Shown here: one piece after another, positions 47,463 through 60,451 of the stretch | Numbering within the stretch: position 1 is the stretch's first letter | Layout of the letters: each line of letters starts with the position of its first letter | NCBI RefSeq assembly: GCF_033439725.1 | Contig: NW_026944384.1 | Location: 1,674,001 to 1,738,000 of the forward strand | DNA length: 64,000 nt | From: Neurospora tetraspora | Taxonomy: Eukaryota > Ascomycota > Sordariomycetes > Sordariales > Sordariaceae | Reading direction: 5' to 3' | Made by a program: the position numbers and the translations under genes | Notes under the pieces: generated by a model | The model's database searches: none | Told to the model about the DNA's origin: nothing | What the model saw: only the letters and a program-made list of their open reading frames with translations

Positions 47463-50400
47463 AGTCTTGGCATCACATCCCGTCCCATCTTCTGTCAGCT
47501 TCACATCAGCTTCGCTTGTTTCTTGTGCTTCCATTCTTCCATGCTTCCATCGGACGGCGGAAACATACGAGAATAGAAACCAAGCCGTGTTACCACATCA
47601 ATGGTTCCTTACCAAATCGTCATATATGGCTACAAAGTTCACCAAGATTGTTTTGCACAACATCAGCAAAACTTCTCTTTCATGTCTGGTCATAGCAACA
47701 GAGGCCGTCCATTGAAATTGTGGACTTTTACTTTTGTTTCATTTCTGTTACCTACCCTGCACTTAGATCCTGCTGCTTGCGACCTTCACCCGACATGCCA
47801 TTCACATCCTCTTTCCTTTTGATGTCAATCACTCCCTGGACCTATGACCTTCTATAATCGTTTCTTTCCATGTTTGTTTGTTGTGATTGTTACGTGCTCA
47901 GCGATGCTGTCCCTGAACCATTTACTCTTTCCCTGTTTTTCCCTTTTGGCTTGTTGGACGTCCATGACCTTGACCCTCAACCATCTTCCCAGTTACTCGA
48001 TTTCAACCCCTATTTTTCTTTGTGCGGGACACAAAGTCCGCCATCACTCCGCAATAACTTCGAAGTCGACATCCTGCCACGATGGAGAGAGCAGAGCTCA
48101 GGCCCTTGGGATTGTTACTGTTTTAGCCCCAGTCTCGACGAGTACGCATCGAGGGATCCCGAAATCTTCTCCTGGCCTTCCGCTTCCAAGTTCTCACTTG
48201 CCCATCAACGTTCGGCCAGTGCTGATGAGTATCTCTGGGTTAATTCCAGTACTATCAAACCGCTGGCAACAACGCTCCAAGGGGTTTCCTCCTTTTTCTT
48301 TGACGCCAAGAAGAATTCTCGACCACACTGGGAGGCACGATGAAGCTCTCTTCCCTGGTGTTAAACAACCCATTGGATCAGGGATCTCCTAAACCTTTCC
48401 TTTCACAATCCTGCCATTCATTTCCTGCGCAAACACATAAACAATATTTATCACTTTTCATCAGCCGTATCGAAGTTGAAGAACCGAGTGGTTTCAGCCG
48501 CCTGGTTCCCCTTGAAGTCCGTATGATATCGGTTGTCGGTCTAGACGATTCACCAACAGGCGGATTTCATATCGTTCAACGCATGGGAAGTGGTATTCGA
48601 GCTCGTTCCTTCCACCTTCATGTTTCCCGGCTCGAAGGCTTCGTGGTTTGTCCGCAAGCTTGAGGTTGAGAAGGCGCGAGTGGTGTATCCGACTGGGACT
48701 CCCTGCAAACTAGTACCACCAGTCACGGTCTGGGAGCTACATCCACTGCCCATGCTCCAGCCGCTCGCCAAACTATCACCACATCCACCACCATGAGCCT
48801 CACAAGGACTTTGCCGTGACTGTTCGGATCAGCGCAGAATCCTTCCCGATGACTCTTATTCAAGACTGTTCCGGCCCGAGGTGTGTGTATCCCTTACTCC
48901 TTCTCGAGATCTCGCTGACCCAGATAGACCTCATCTCTATCCCCTCTCTTCTGGAAGACTCCTTGGATAATGTTCCAGATGTACTCGACGAGATGTAGGA
49001 GTTGGAACCCTTTCGGAAGCATTATCGATCGTCGCAGCGTCGACCCCTTTATCTCCTTCTGCAAGCTTATTCCCTTGCTCTTTTCCACTTTGCTCGTCCA
49101 TCTTAAGATGCCCATCACACCCCCCCTCCCCCCTGGTTGTTGCTCCTATCGCATGGGTACTGTTGTCGCCATTGTCTCCAAGCGGAACCGGCGGGATGTG
49201 TCAAGCTGGATGGCAAGTTGGCTCGTGGATGATGCTCCAGCTTCGGTTCCTGTTCTTCAATCCCATCCACTTTCCCACTTTCTTTTCCATCGCCCCCTCT
49301 TGATCGTTCGATGAGTATCCGGGAAGAGTTGTTGTTTCTCGATGTTGTCCTCATATCCCCAACCGAGGATTGGTCCGATGAATGTGGAGTTATAGTTCTC
49401 GGACACTGGACATCCCCTCATGCCACCAGGCCCACGCCATGATCCCTCTACATCCTTTACCAGCTGCCAGTCGAAGTCGTTATGGGCCGTCGAGGATGAT
49501 GTTGTTGGAGGTCGAGCACATAAGCGTTGTCATCGTTGATCGGCTAATTTGGTAGAGGTATCTAGCTCGCACCAAACGAGGAGGCGAGCCATTCTCCCAA
49601 AATCCTCCCCCAGTTGAGAACCAGTGTCGAACAGCGGGCGAAGGTACTCCTTATAGAGGTATTCTTGCTCCCTCTCCGTCAAGCACTTCACATGAGCCTT
49701 CGTGTTCCATGCTTGATGAATCCAATGGTACATGCCGGCACATCTATGTTGCACTCGGGTGCTTGCAAATAGTCGTCCGAGTTTTCCAACGCAGAAAGGG
49801 ATGAAGACAGCAATGAAAGAGAAGTCACCAAAGTCACGACAAGGAAATCATTTCCACATATTGGAAACGATGAGGGATGATCCGGAACCGGTCTGATATC
49901 CCATTCATCCTTTCATCATCCATCCAGTTTTGCCTGCCCACCATCATCCCCTTCCGTACACGCCTACGTACGCACTCTCTTGGTTTTCCAATCATATGTG
50001 TCGCCTCCCCTCCTCCCCAGACATCCCGAAAGTTGTGCACTCACTCGCCCGGACGGTTGATTCCGTACACTCCACTTTGACGACGCGTACGCAATCTCTT
50101 TTCTCCCGGACGGACCAGATCATTGCTGTCGTTGAGATTGGCCGAAGGATGTGGTGGGAGGAGCATGGAAGGGCCAACTCCGGAGAATCGGTGGTCGGAG
50201 AGTATGATGGATGAATCAAGGCAAAATGCCGCAGAAGAAGCAAGAAGGAGTACGGAATCGAAAAGATGTACGTACATCAATATAACTCAATGGCCGTTAT
50301 GTTCATTAACCTCGTGCCCGTACGTACCCGTTGGCCGTTAGAGTTGGCAACCGTTGTGCCCGTTACCGGTTGTCCGATCGTTGCTGAGATACCCGACGCA

Positions 50401-51056
50401 CGCATAGTTGTTCTTTTGTTTGCCGCTGCAGTGAAGCCTATCACAACAGTCTGATCTCCCGCCCCTCCCCCTTCCTACCATACACATTTTAGCGGATTCG
50501 TAGGCAACCTTCACAGCTCCCGCTCTTGACAGTCAGGAAGAAAAGCAGGTCTCGGAGAGGGCAAGGAATGAACATTAAGTCGAGCATACAGACCGAAGTC
50601 CGTAAGTTCACCCGACCACTCCAGCTTCCGAAGGGTCCAGGTAAGATGAATGAGAGAGGTCCTGAGAACAGATCAAGGCGGATGGCTAGCCCAAGCAGAA
50701 CGGGCCACTCAATCATTTCATAGGACCCTTCCTTCAGTCTCCGCATGTCCGCCTGTTTTGTTGAGAGAATTTCACCCCATGCCCTGCCATGCCCTGCCAA
50801 CGACGTTCCAAGGGATGAACTGAACCGACGGATGAAGATCGAACGCTCTTCTCCAACACGGAAGTCCGTGAAACAGTCCGTCCGGGCATACACATGGCAG
50901 ATGCATAGGTAGCAATGGATCATCCAAGTCCTCCACGGGGGGATGACGCGTTCGCATATTCCATGGCTTCATGGCTTCATGGTGGCTTGCGGGAAGTTCC
51001 ATGGCATGGCATACCTCGTCATCTAGCAAATGGTCCCCTCCCGAAGTCGCGCAATG

Positions 51057-51085
51057 CGAAACGAAACGAAACGAAACGAAACGAA
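51057..51085. repeat. (CGAAA)n pentanucleotide repeat
   Basis: More than five tandem CGAAA units followed by AAG triplets. Confidence 0.9.
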
Positions 51086-51440
51086 GAAGAAGCACCAAGC
51101 AAGCGAGAAGCGACAGCAGTTTCCGTCCAATTTTGAGGAAGAAGAACCTCAAAGCAGAGTAGAAGAGAGGCGGACTGGCAGGACAGGGAAGGTTGAAGCG
51201 ACTTCCGTTGCTCCCTAGCTCAGGAGCGTCTACCGGCTTCCCCCCACTTTGACCGACGGGATATTGATGTGACGGATGTTGAACAGCTTGACATTAGCTG
51301 GCTAGCTTGGCTGTTGGGGAAATGACAAGCATAAGGTACCCATCCCATGCATTTGCATTGTGAGTGCAGTTGAAGATGGCATCGAATTCAGGATTCAGTT
51401 AGGACGGGAAGCGACGGATGAACAACAAAATTTTGTGATG

Positions 51441-51902
51441 AGGGCGTCATCGGCACAAAACTGAAGTCAATGGAAGACAAGAGATGTGTTAACCGGGCAG
51501 TATGATGACTCCTTCCTACCCTGACTGAACTTCTATCCGGCGCTTTACAGTTTCAGTTCTCGATGGCGCTGTGAGTGACTACTTCTTCTTCCAGTCCTCT
51601 TCGCTCTTCTGCCTCTTTCCCGCTTTCGTCCGTCCGCTTGTGGAGTGATCACCAGGCAATCAGGCGATAAATACGCCATCGGCATAAAACTGAACTTAAG
51701 GCAAATACCGGAGATCATTATCGCTCCTTCCTACCTTACTCAATAGATTTGAACTCAGTGGCTTTGGCATTATCAACTTAACTGCCCTGGACACGCATAA
51801 AATATCCTGCGTGGCTGCCTCTTTCCTTCCTTTCTCGTCGCTTTCTCCCTCTTGCATCCGTCGGCTTGTGAAGAAAAGAAACTACTGCGCCAAACAGGCG
51901 AT
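51441..51902. repeat. Degenerate tandem duplication, unit about 230 bp
   Basis: Unit 1 (51441-51668) and unit 2 (51669-51902) share ordered blocks: GCCATCGGCATAAAACTGAA, GCTCCTTCCTACC-TACT, CTCTTTCC, CGTCCGCTTGTG and AGGCGAT at the end. Identity between blocks is weak. No coding frame spans it. Confidence 0.7.
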
Positions 51903-52001
51903 GATCGTTCCTCATATTCGGAGCTCCTGCCGTGAGAGAAAAAAACTGTGTGGAGTTCACATCACGGACCGGCCGTGTCAAATCAACAATGATGTTGTCG
52001 C

Positions 52002-54784
52002 ATGTCCGAAGACCGCAGCATGGATGTTCGGGCATAGTCGCCGTCGTAGTCGGCAAGCGGCTCTTAACATACTCCGGTCTGTCACAACATGAGTGGTATA
52101 CCGGTCGACAGCATTCAAATGCTACGTCGGCGGTGGTTTGTGGTTAAGGGTCAAAATGTGGTTGGATAAAAGCGACCGGGACTACCTCCTTTACTTATGA
52201 TACCTGCTATAAGTCTGCCCAATGTCTTCCCGCTTTCTGTCGTCCACACACACAGGCCCAACCACCAAGCCGGCCAGACTCAAATGGAAGACGCAGTACC
52301 TTCCCGCCCTCCTATCGGGGTCTCGGGCATCTTCGGTATCGATCTCGGTTCCGAAACCTCGATTTGCAATCCGGTTCGCTGGAATTTTGTGAGGTAGTTT
52401 TTGAATTCTCACTGCATGACGGCACGGCGCCGCTGCCCGGAAGCGAGCCAAGGCCAAACCTCAAGTTACACGGGATGTTGGGCAGTCACCACAGTCTTCA
52501 ACCGTTCAACGGCAATCCGCCCGTCTTACTGCAGCGTAAGTGGTAACTGCACTTATCAATTTCAGCCGCCTCCCGCGTGAAGCGGTTCGGTCCCTACTTG
52601 TCAGGGTCCAGCCAGCCACCACACTTCTCGCTCTTACTTCACAATAAAGGTACGTAGAGGTACCTCACTTACCAGGTCTCGACGGATCATCAGTTGTAGA
52701 CATATCAGCCAATTACTTACGGGCACAAAATACTGGCTCATTCGTCGTCAACATCTCAAGGCAAGCAATTGGGACTCACCGCGGACGACGATTCAAAGAC
52801 AAGACGGTGGTATCCTGATCTTTTGCCATTGAGAAAAGGATTGAGGATTTGTTCAGCGAATGGAGGGCATATCTATCGGAATCGTGATCGTCGATGCCAT
52901 TGATAACTTGTTTCCCGGACATATGGGAATGTCGCCGGGGCTTCAATCCTGCAACGAAGAATGGAGGGAACGGCCAACTGCCCCCCGGCCTTATCAGACT
53001 GGTATATTTTGGAGTTGCGGCCTTTTGATATCAATATTACTGTTAGATTGGTAGTGCGGAGGTTGTATTAAAAGTGAAAGTCCGTTGTCTCAACCATCCA
53101 GTTGCGTTCGGGACAGAAGAAGCAACCATTCGATGGCCATTTTCAGAATCTTCTTACAGCCCTGGAACTTGGACAGGAATAAACCTTTGAACTGACAGCG
53201 ACCACGCCGCTCTTTCGTCAAAACTGTTAGGTCATTGTCCCCTTAGCTTTTATCGACCTGTCAGTGCCTTATAAGTCAGCTCAGCATGGATATATCACGC
53301 GACATGGATATCCATAGCACATCAAACGTTCAACGGTGATGCGGCTTAAAACCTAAGCCAACGCCACACTGAAAGGGTACCATCATCTCCAGCGGCTGGT
53401 TTAATCTATTTCCAGCCAAGACTAGACTGTTACCCGCCCGCCCTGAGTCCTACCGTCGCGGATATCGGACACTCTGATGTCCGACCACATACACACTGCA
53501 ACGACATCGGGAGGGGCACGACATCACGTCCCTTCCCTGTTTCGGACATGTGTCTGGGCTGCAATAGCCTATCTGGGATGCTCGCAATATCAATGCGTTG
53601 CTCACTCCCTTTCGAGGGATGTGATCTCGGACATCGAAGAGAAGCGTGGTCTCCGTCTGTGACCCTGTGTTGATGTTGAACGCCGAAGGCCGGTTGATGT
53701 CTGCGTGTCTTGGGGTGTCTTGTGGCCGATGTGTCTCAGGCCACGTGTCCATATATCCGCCGGTCGCTGAGCGCCAATCTGGATGAAGACTTCTACGCAG
53801 TCGAGCATTTCTATCGAGGGAGGTTTTGTTCTCATTTCTGTCTCTGGAGGGCGCTGCCCGGGACAGACGTAGTGAGAAGCCCAGCGCCTTGCCGATCCTT
53901 TATCCGCAAATTGCAAACGATATGGTCCAACAATGTCCCTTCAGTGTCGGTGTCACGCCCGCAGCAAGCATAGGTTGGGTTATACATATGTGGTCTCTCG
54001 TGAAGGCCTCCCTTGCGTTTCCGGACATCTCCAAAGCCCTGAGACGCCCGACTACCTGTGTCTTATAGCACCTCATGCAGGTTTGCGATGGGTTGAGGTC
54101 TCCCTTGGACGAGAGATACCCGAGTACCCGAGAAGTGTCATTATGCGTTCATGACCAACTTGAGTCGAGATGATATCTGATGGATGAGTTGAGAAAAGGT
54201 ACTGAGCATTTTATGGTGAGCTTTGGTATGAGGACTTCAGAGAAAAATGACCGTGATTTCAACGGCCGAGACACGCGCTAGTGTGGTGAATCCGAACCGG
54301 ACCCGAACTTGAATCAGGGAGCAATGGAGTAGAACGGGTTGAAAAGTATGTTTCCCCTATGTGCAAGTCTCGCAGTAAAGGACTGAAGAAGGGGTGGTCC
54401 GGAGACAGAAGAAGTGCTGTCCGGACATCAGAACAGGGAGTTACGCGAACGTAGTAGACGTCGGGTATTAACAAATGATGAGGCATCCGATGGCGGACTG
54501 CCAAACGTTGAGCCTGGCGAAAGGTGCATTATGCGGCGAATCATTTGTGACCGTGACGTTAAGGGAGTTCCCGTCGCACTTGCATGGGGGTCCGAAGGCG
54601 TCCCTCCATCCAGTCCGGGAGTTACCCAACACCCAACTTGAGTTTATATCCCCTCAACCCCCCAAAGCCAAGACAATGTTTGTAGATAAATCAGCGTTTG
54701 AAAAGCAGCAAGCAACAATATTCTAACGTTAAAGAGGGTTTCCTCTCTTTGCTCCTTAAACAGATCATCGACCACGACGGACAT
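52002..54784. promoter_or_regulatory. Cluster of CGGACAT heptamers
   Basis: CGGACAT or its reverse complement occurs at 52002, 52916, 53477, 53543, 53628, 54022, 54422 and 54778. Two near-matches (CGGACAC) lie at 53466 and 49397. Chance expectation for a heptamer on both strands over this length is about 0.3. The sites are in both orientations and not regularly spaced. They may be protein-binding sites or remnants of an ancient dispersed repeat. Confidence 0.4.
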
Positions 54785-57700
54785 ATCTGTTAAATCGACA
54801 GACTTTGATGGTGCCAGTCAACATGGCTCCGACGATGGTGCACACCCGGGGACGATACCCACCACTAAGCGAACATCGCCCTTCGAGTAATACGGCACAG
54901 TGATCTGGACCAATCCCGGTTAGTTATGTGAGAGAGAACAGGAGCAGTCACGTTGGAAATACTCGATACTCACGACAGGTTCGTACTTGTCAGCCTTATT
55001 CTCACATACCCCTATCTCACCCGAGGCTCAACACCTCGACGGTCGGTTGTCACCAGTGTATGCTGCAAACGAGGCTCGACCACAAAGCCAATTACGCTGT
55101 CGCCGGTCGAAACATGACTGGTGAAGGGAGATGACAGGCAATCCTACGGCAGCAATCAGGATTGACAACACAGGACCCGAATGGATGTGATAGCGGCGTC
55201 TCGTGAGTATAGATGCACAGACTATGAACAACCGGTGGTGAATGAGTGGGGGATTTTGGGGTGATTTGAAGCCAAAGGACGTCAAAATAGTCTTTGGGGG
55301 CCGGCCTCACGTTGCGCAGTATCGCGGAATAACTCGAAGGGTCGGGATCGGAACAGGAGGACGACATGGCCAATGGAACCAACCTAATCATCGCCGCACT
55401 GACGACCTGGACCTGCGAAGATCGCCAACAGTGTATCTCTGGACGACCACGCGGTCGTCTTCCGACGCCATCGAACACTAGGGCGGCAAGGAAGGGGAGG
55501 AATAGGGAGGCAAAGAGGACGTCTTAGCTGAAGGAGACCGGTCAGCGGCCAATATCGAAGGACACTATCGCATGGGGTGTGAAGGGAGGGCCAGTGCGAG
55601 ACACCGATAACCGCCACAGCCGCTGCCGTTCGAGACTACTGTTCATGATGTGCAGCAGTTAGTCGTTGGCCTGGAACGGGCCGAGTGAGAAAAGCAAAAC
55701 TCAAGGGAACTAACGGCTGGAGAGTTCTGATTGGAGGCAAGGGCAAACGGAAGAGTTGGGGGCCGAAGGATGGAGAAGAAGCACGGGGAGAAGCAGAAAA
55801 AAGCAACGAAAGTCGAAACCTTTGAAACGCTTTTGCCAGCTCCCGTCACAAATCATGGGAAACTCAGCCTCCAGGAAACTTTGTTCCGGATGAGACCAGG
55901 GCGACCGAAGCGTGTCTGGACTGCGGGGTGGCAGTGGTTCACGGCCAAGCTGTGATATGGTGAACGGGCGACTGCAGTCTGGAACATGGAAGACCGTGGG
56001 AGATGAAGTGGACCGATGGTGTTGCGATGACGGGATGGAACTGAAAAGAAAAAAGAAAAGCGCGATTGTAGATGAACGGGAGGCCACCTGACTTCCATCG
56101 TGGACTGGCTGATGCGGATAGCGCCTCATCCGCATCGCTCTTTCCCACTTCATCACATCTTGTGAGCGCATGCGGTTGGTGCTTTCCAGAATGGGACCAT
56201 GCCACTTGCTTTCCGCTCTTGGTGTTCTTTCCAGGTTGGACTTGGAAGATGGGGAAGGAAGAACCACTGCACGGCGCAAATGGTCACTCGGGTGGAATCT
56301 CCCTAGCAGAAATCTTTGTGAAATCCAATACTGTCCAAATCGGCTAAGCATTAGTCTATTATGTTATTGCAATCAAGTGTACAATATTGATTGTTCGTAC
56401 CTTTAATCATTGACTTTCTGTCTCCCAAGACACGCATTATTGGACGTCATCTCACTCAAGACATTGAGGCTTCTTTGCCCTACGTCGCCATTTCTCGTAA
56501 AGGACCGCACACGAGCTTCGCGATGCTAGCAGTCTTCCAGAACGGTCAAGGAGTGTGTTCAGTGTTGCTCCAAGGCGGCGGCACCGCGGGCGCCCAGGTT
56601 GCACGCAGCGTCTGATGGGCGAAATCCTACATCATCACCATGACAACAAATTGGGTTAATCCAAGACATGTGGGCGGGAAGGCGTCTTAGACAAGATCAT
56701 CTGGCGCCCAATATTCATCCACAACATGCCACTAGCCGCAACCTACCTGCCTGAGTGGTATGGGAACGAGTGTCGAAGCAGCGGTAAACCTCTGGTGCGA
56801 TTTTGGTATCACACAGCCGTCCCATTCCTGTCTATCTGCTTCACGTCAGAACTGAACACAGCACTGACGGTGAGAAATAGAAAACAATCCAGTAGATCCA
56901 GACATCTCCGGCCTCTTCATTATCTCGAAACGGGGATCTGTTCAATTTTAGTACGTATATGCAGCCCAGCTGTGCTCTGCCTCTTCTTATGTCCTTCTGA
57001 CTGCCTCATCTTACTTTTGTGCACACAATGCTGCCCATGTTCTCGCAGCCAGCTAGGGATTATACATACACCTAGGACAGCCAGCCGTCTAGGATCCGGG
57101 ATGGCGCAGACTGGCCGCCGTCCTCGTATAACCAATACTGTCCGAGTATTGGCTCATCGGCATTATTGGAGGATGGGAACAGTCCATAGCCCAGGTGAGT
57201 GATTCCCTCTTCAATCGACGTGATATGCAGCAACCGAGTCACAACATCACAGCTCTCACGCTCGTTGAACCATTGACGTGGTCATCATAATCGGGATATC
57301 CAGACCAGCGGGCTCGGTTGCACAAAAGGTGGGGGCCTGGGCAGCAGTGTTGTTGCCATTCATCACCAGTCGGTGACAAGGCGGGCGCGCGGTGATCTCC
57401 ATAAACGGAAATCTTCGAGGCTAATTCCGTCTTGCAATTGGCTCGGGCCCGGTGGCTGTAGTATACATTGATCAGCAAGTTATCAAGAGAACAAAGCGGC
57501 CCAGTGACGGAGCCACGATGCTCACTATCATCGGCTCAACTAACATCAGCGACGAAAATAACAAAAACCCAATGCAACAGGGTAATCATCGTACAGTGCC
57601 TGCACATGAAAGATCGGTCTCTAAGCTCCGAGGAGAGGCATTTCATTGGGACGGTTTCCTTACACCTTGATAGCCGGCACACACGGCCGGATTGCCTTGC

Positions 57701-58206
57701 TTCCCCGCGAGGGGAACATCAATCTAAATCTCGTACGTCTTGACGACGGTCAGCTTACACAGTACTCACGTCTCGTTTCCTGTTCGGCACGGCCCTATTC
57801 CCTTTGGTGGTGAGGGGAAGCGAGGGAGGGAGGGAAGAGCTGGAGAGGATGAAAAGAGATGGCCGCGCGGGTATTCCAATTCTCCGCTTACAGAAGCAAA
57901 TCGCACAACCCAATGTTCTCGAATTAGTTCGCGACCAGCTTTCGTAGTACCTTGTTGCCATGTCTCTGGAGGTGAAAGATAGGTCTCAAAGAAGTGGAGT
58001 CTCAAAGTCCCCGAAAATGCAGGGTAGCAGGCGGGAATCACACACAGTGTCTATCCCTTGATCACTCAACTTGCCTTTCCTCCTATTAGGGGGACTGGAC
58101 TGGATTCCTTTAGATACACTCTTCCTTCCGTGAGTTTGTAACTTAGCCGAACCCGGGAGAAAGAAAGAAACCCAGCCGTGGGTTTCTGATGACGGGATGC
58201 CGTGGT

Positions 58207-58230
58207 GCCCGTGCCCGTGCCCGTGCCCGT
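58207..58230. repeat. (GCCCGT)n hexanucleotide repeat
   Basis: Four tandem GCCCGT units. Confidence 0.9.
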
Positions 58231-60451
58231 AAGCGGTCCCCGGAACCTGGACCCTGCCAGGAATGACCAAACCACCATTTCGGATGAGCCAGTGGGAGGT
58301 TCGTTTCGTTTCGAACCGTGAGCGAAGCGGGCTGGAGGGCAAAGAAAGTTGGAGGGTTGTCTTGGCGACCCCGAGATCCAGGCCTGTCAGGTCCCTGCAC
58401 TTTGGTACGTGGGTGTTTTGGACTTTTGTTGGTAACGATACCGAGAACAATGTAGATTGTATCAGGAGAGACGAACGGACGGGATGGAAGAACCCAAAAG
58501 GAAGGTTTGGTTCGTCCGTTCCGGCGTTTGATAGTGCGCATCCCGTGTTCCTGATTGGGCAAGGAATTAGTTGAACCGTTTAGACGCATATCGCAGTATC
58601 AAAAAGGACGAAAGATTGTAACTTTACGGCTGAACCCTCGCTTTGTAACATACCGAATGAGTAATGATGACATCTTGCTCGACAGACATTAAATCCGACC
58701 AAGAGGTGTCCTCTTGCAAGCCTTGAGGTTTACAGGAGCCGCTGGACTACCAAAATTTGTATGGTATGCAAATGAATGAGGGTATCAGGAAGTGCAGGAG
58801 TCGACCTTCTTTCAGGCCAGTTGGCCTGCCTACCTAAATTTTGTTGCATTATCCGGGCATCTTTACTGTAGCTCCAGAATCCGTCAACAACGTGCCAGGA
58901 AAAGTGCCTACTCTGCAGGAAGAGTTGACCTGGATGGGCGAGGCAAATCAAGGTACGTTATGTCCGAGAATCTGGCAGGAAGAACAAGCTGATGGACATT
59001 TACAGCTTGACTACAGCTAACATTTCACATTTCGATGAGCTCACCATGTACGATTAGCAAGTACCTGCCCGCATAGAGGAAGGAGGAAACCATCACCTAA
59101 ACACGGGAAGACGGCAAGGCGGGAAGGTCGCGGGGCGTCGGGCGTGGACGGGCGGTGTGGTTCTATTCATTCACTAACAGCCCTGGGGGTACCACCCTGG
59201 CCCCCTGTAGCTCTTCCCTGGCGGGGGTGGGGAGGTCGATCGTTTCTGGGTGGGAACCCTTCCGATCGACAAGCCACACAACCCAACCACGACCCACGGT
59301 GAACCACCTCCAAAACTTAATACCGAACCATGCATGTGTTTAGCTCCTTCCAATCGCTCTGGATTGATACAAGCCGACAACCTAATTGCCCAACTTGGAG
59401 ACAGACTTCTCACACTGGCAACTGTGACAGTCCATGACAGGTCCGCCCACGGCTGCCAGTGACGGCTGCTGTGGAGGGCGAGAGGGAGGTGAGTGTAGGT
59501 ACCCAGGCGACAGGTACCAGATACTGAGGACACCTAGACCTGTGGCCGCTGTGGGAGGCTGAGCCAGATTCATCTTTTGACGACATGTACATCTCGCTGA
59601 GATGCATCTGTTTACCAAGTAGAGGTACGTACCAATCCCCTCGCCTGCAGCTGTGGTCACCCTCGCGCGTCCCTAGCCAAAAACGAACCTCAAGCACAAT
59701 CTTGCTGATGGGGAGCTTGATGTTGCCCCCGAGCAAAGGTATCTTCATCCCTCAACGTCACCACTAAACCCTCAAAGAACGTTTCGTCTGACAGCACACA
59801 GCACATCTACAACTGCATCTACGAGCGCCTTGGGGCTGTCCAGATAAGGTAGCCAGGCCCTATTCCTTCAACTGCGAACTGGATCTGAGGGCTCCGTGTT
59901 CTACCAGATATCAGCATTGGCGTGTCTGATTCGGAAAAATACATCCTGTTCCTCGATATCAGCAGACAAGGCAGGCATCTGCAGAGCATCAGCTTACTTG
60001 ATGGGAGGGGGGGCAAATAGCAAGTAGGTCCAGGTATCTGCTCCTGAGCGCTCCTCATGTGGCAGGCTTGGTACTACGTGCATATGTAGGCATATATTAT
60101 CTCCTTCCCCCACCCTTTATCTTTTATAACTCGAGCTTGTGCTTCGGAGGGGCAACTTATTCTGTCCTTGTCGGCTCCGACCACAGCTAGGGCATCTAAC
60201 CTAACCTACATGACAACTGTTGCTTCGGGCATGCCTTGCCATAAATTCAGCGCAGCACTACCTGCCGTCATACAATTTTCTTATTCCCTATTTAAACGGA
60301 CCTCCCTCCCCGACTGCTTAGCTTTTCTTGCTTCTTACCTATTCGGTCACACTCGCTTTACCCGCTCGATTCTGCAGTCCACTCCGTCTTCTATCGGGCT
60401 GAGGCCATAGACTAAGCTATCGGACACTGTCCCGTCAACAAACTCAACACA

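Larger units (their letters stand above)
47463..60451. other. 13-kb region without recognisable genes
   Basis: Base composition is ordinary again immediately after the AT-rich block, so RIP has not spread. Open frames on both strands stay below about 215 codons; the longest (47844-48392, 55710-56351, 57986-58450) have no motif, overlap others and have the uneven composition of chance frames. Pyrimidine-rich stretches at 47460-49320 resemble fungal leaders or non-coding transcripts. I find no tRNA, rRNA or transposase signal. Notable content (tandem duplication, heptamer cluster, simple repeats) is listed separately. Part of the right end must be the promoter of the zinc-finger gene. Confidence 0.55.

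Noticed and set aside
47844-48392. 182-codon ATG frame after the copia element
   Set aside because: Hydrophobic start looks signal-like, but an overlapping frame of 157 codons covers the same bases, no domain is visible and the rest is low-complexity.
49540-49620. Short stretch resembling a tRNA 5' half
   Set aside because: No matching T-arm or acceptor stem could be found.
55710-56351. 213-codon minus-strand frame in the gene desert
   Set aside because: No ATG-supported conserved region or motif; composition is typical of random frames.
57986-58589. Overlapping minus-strand frames of 148-154 codons spanning the GCCCGT repeat
   Set aside because: They read the hexanucleotide repeat in different frames (GHGHGH or RARARA) and have no recognisable domain.
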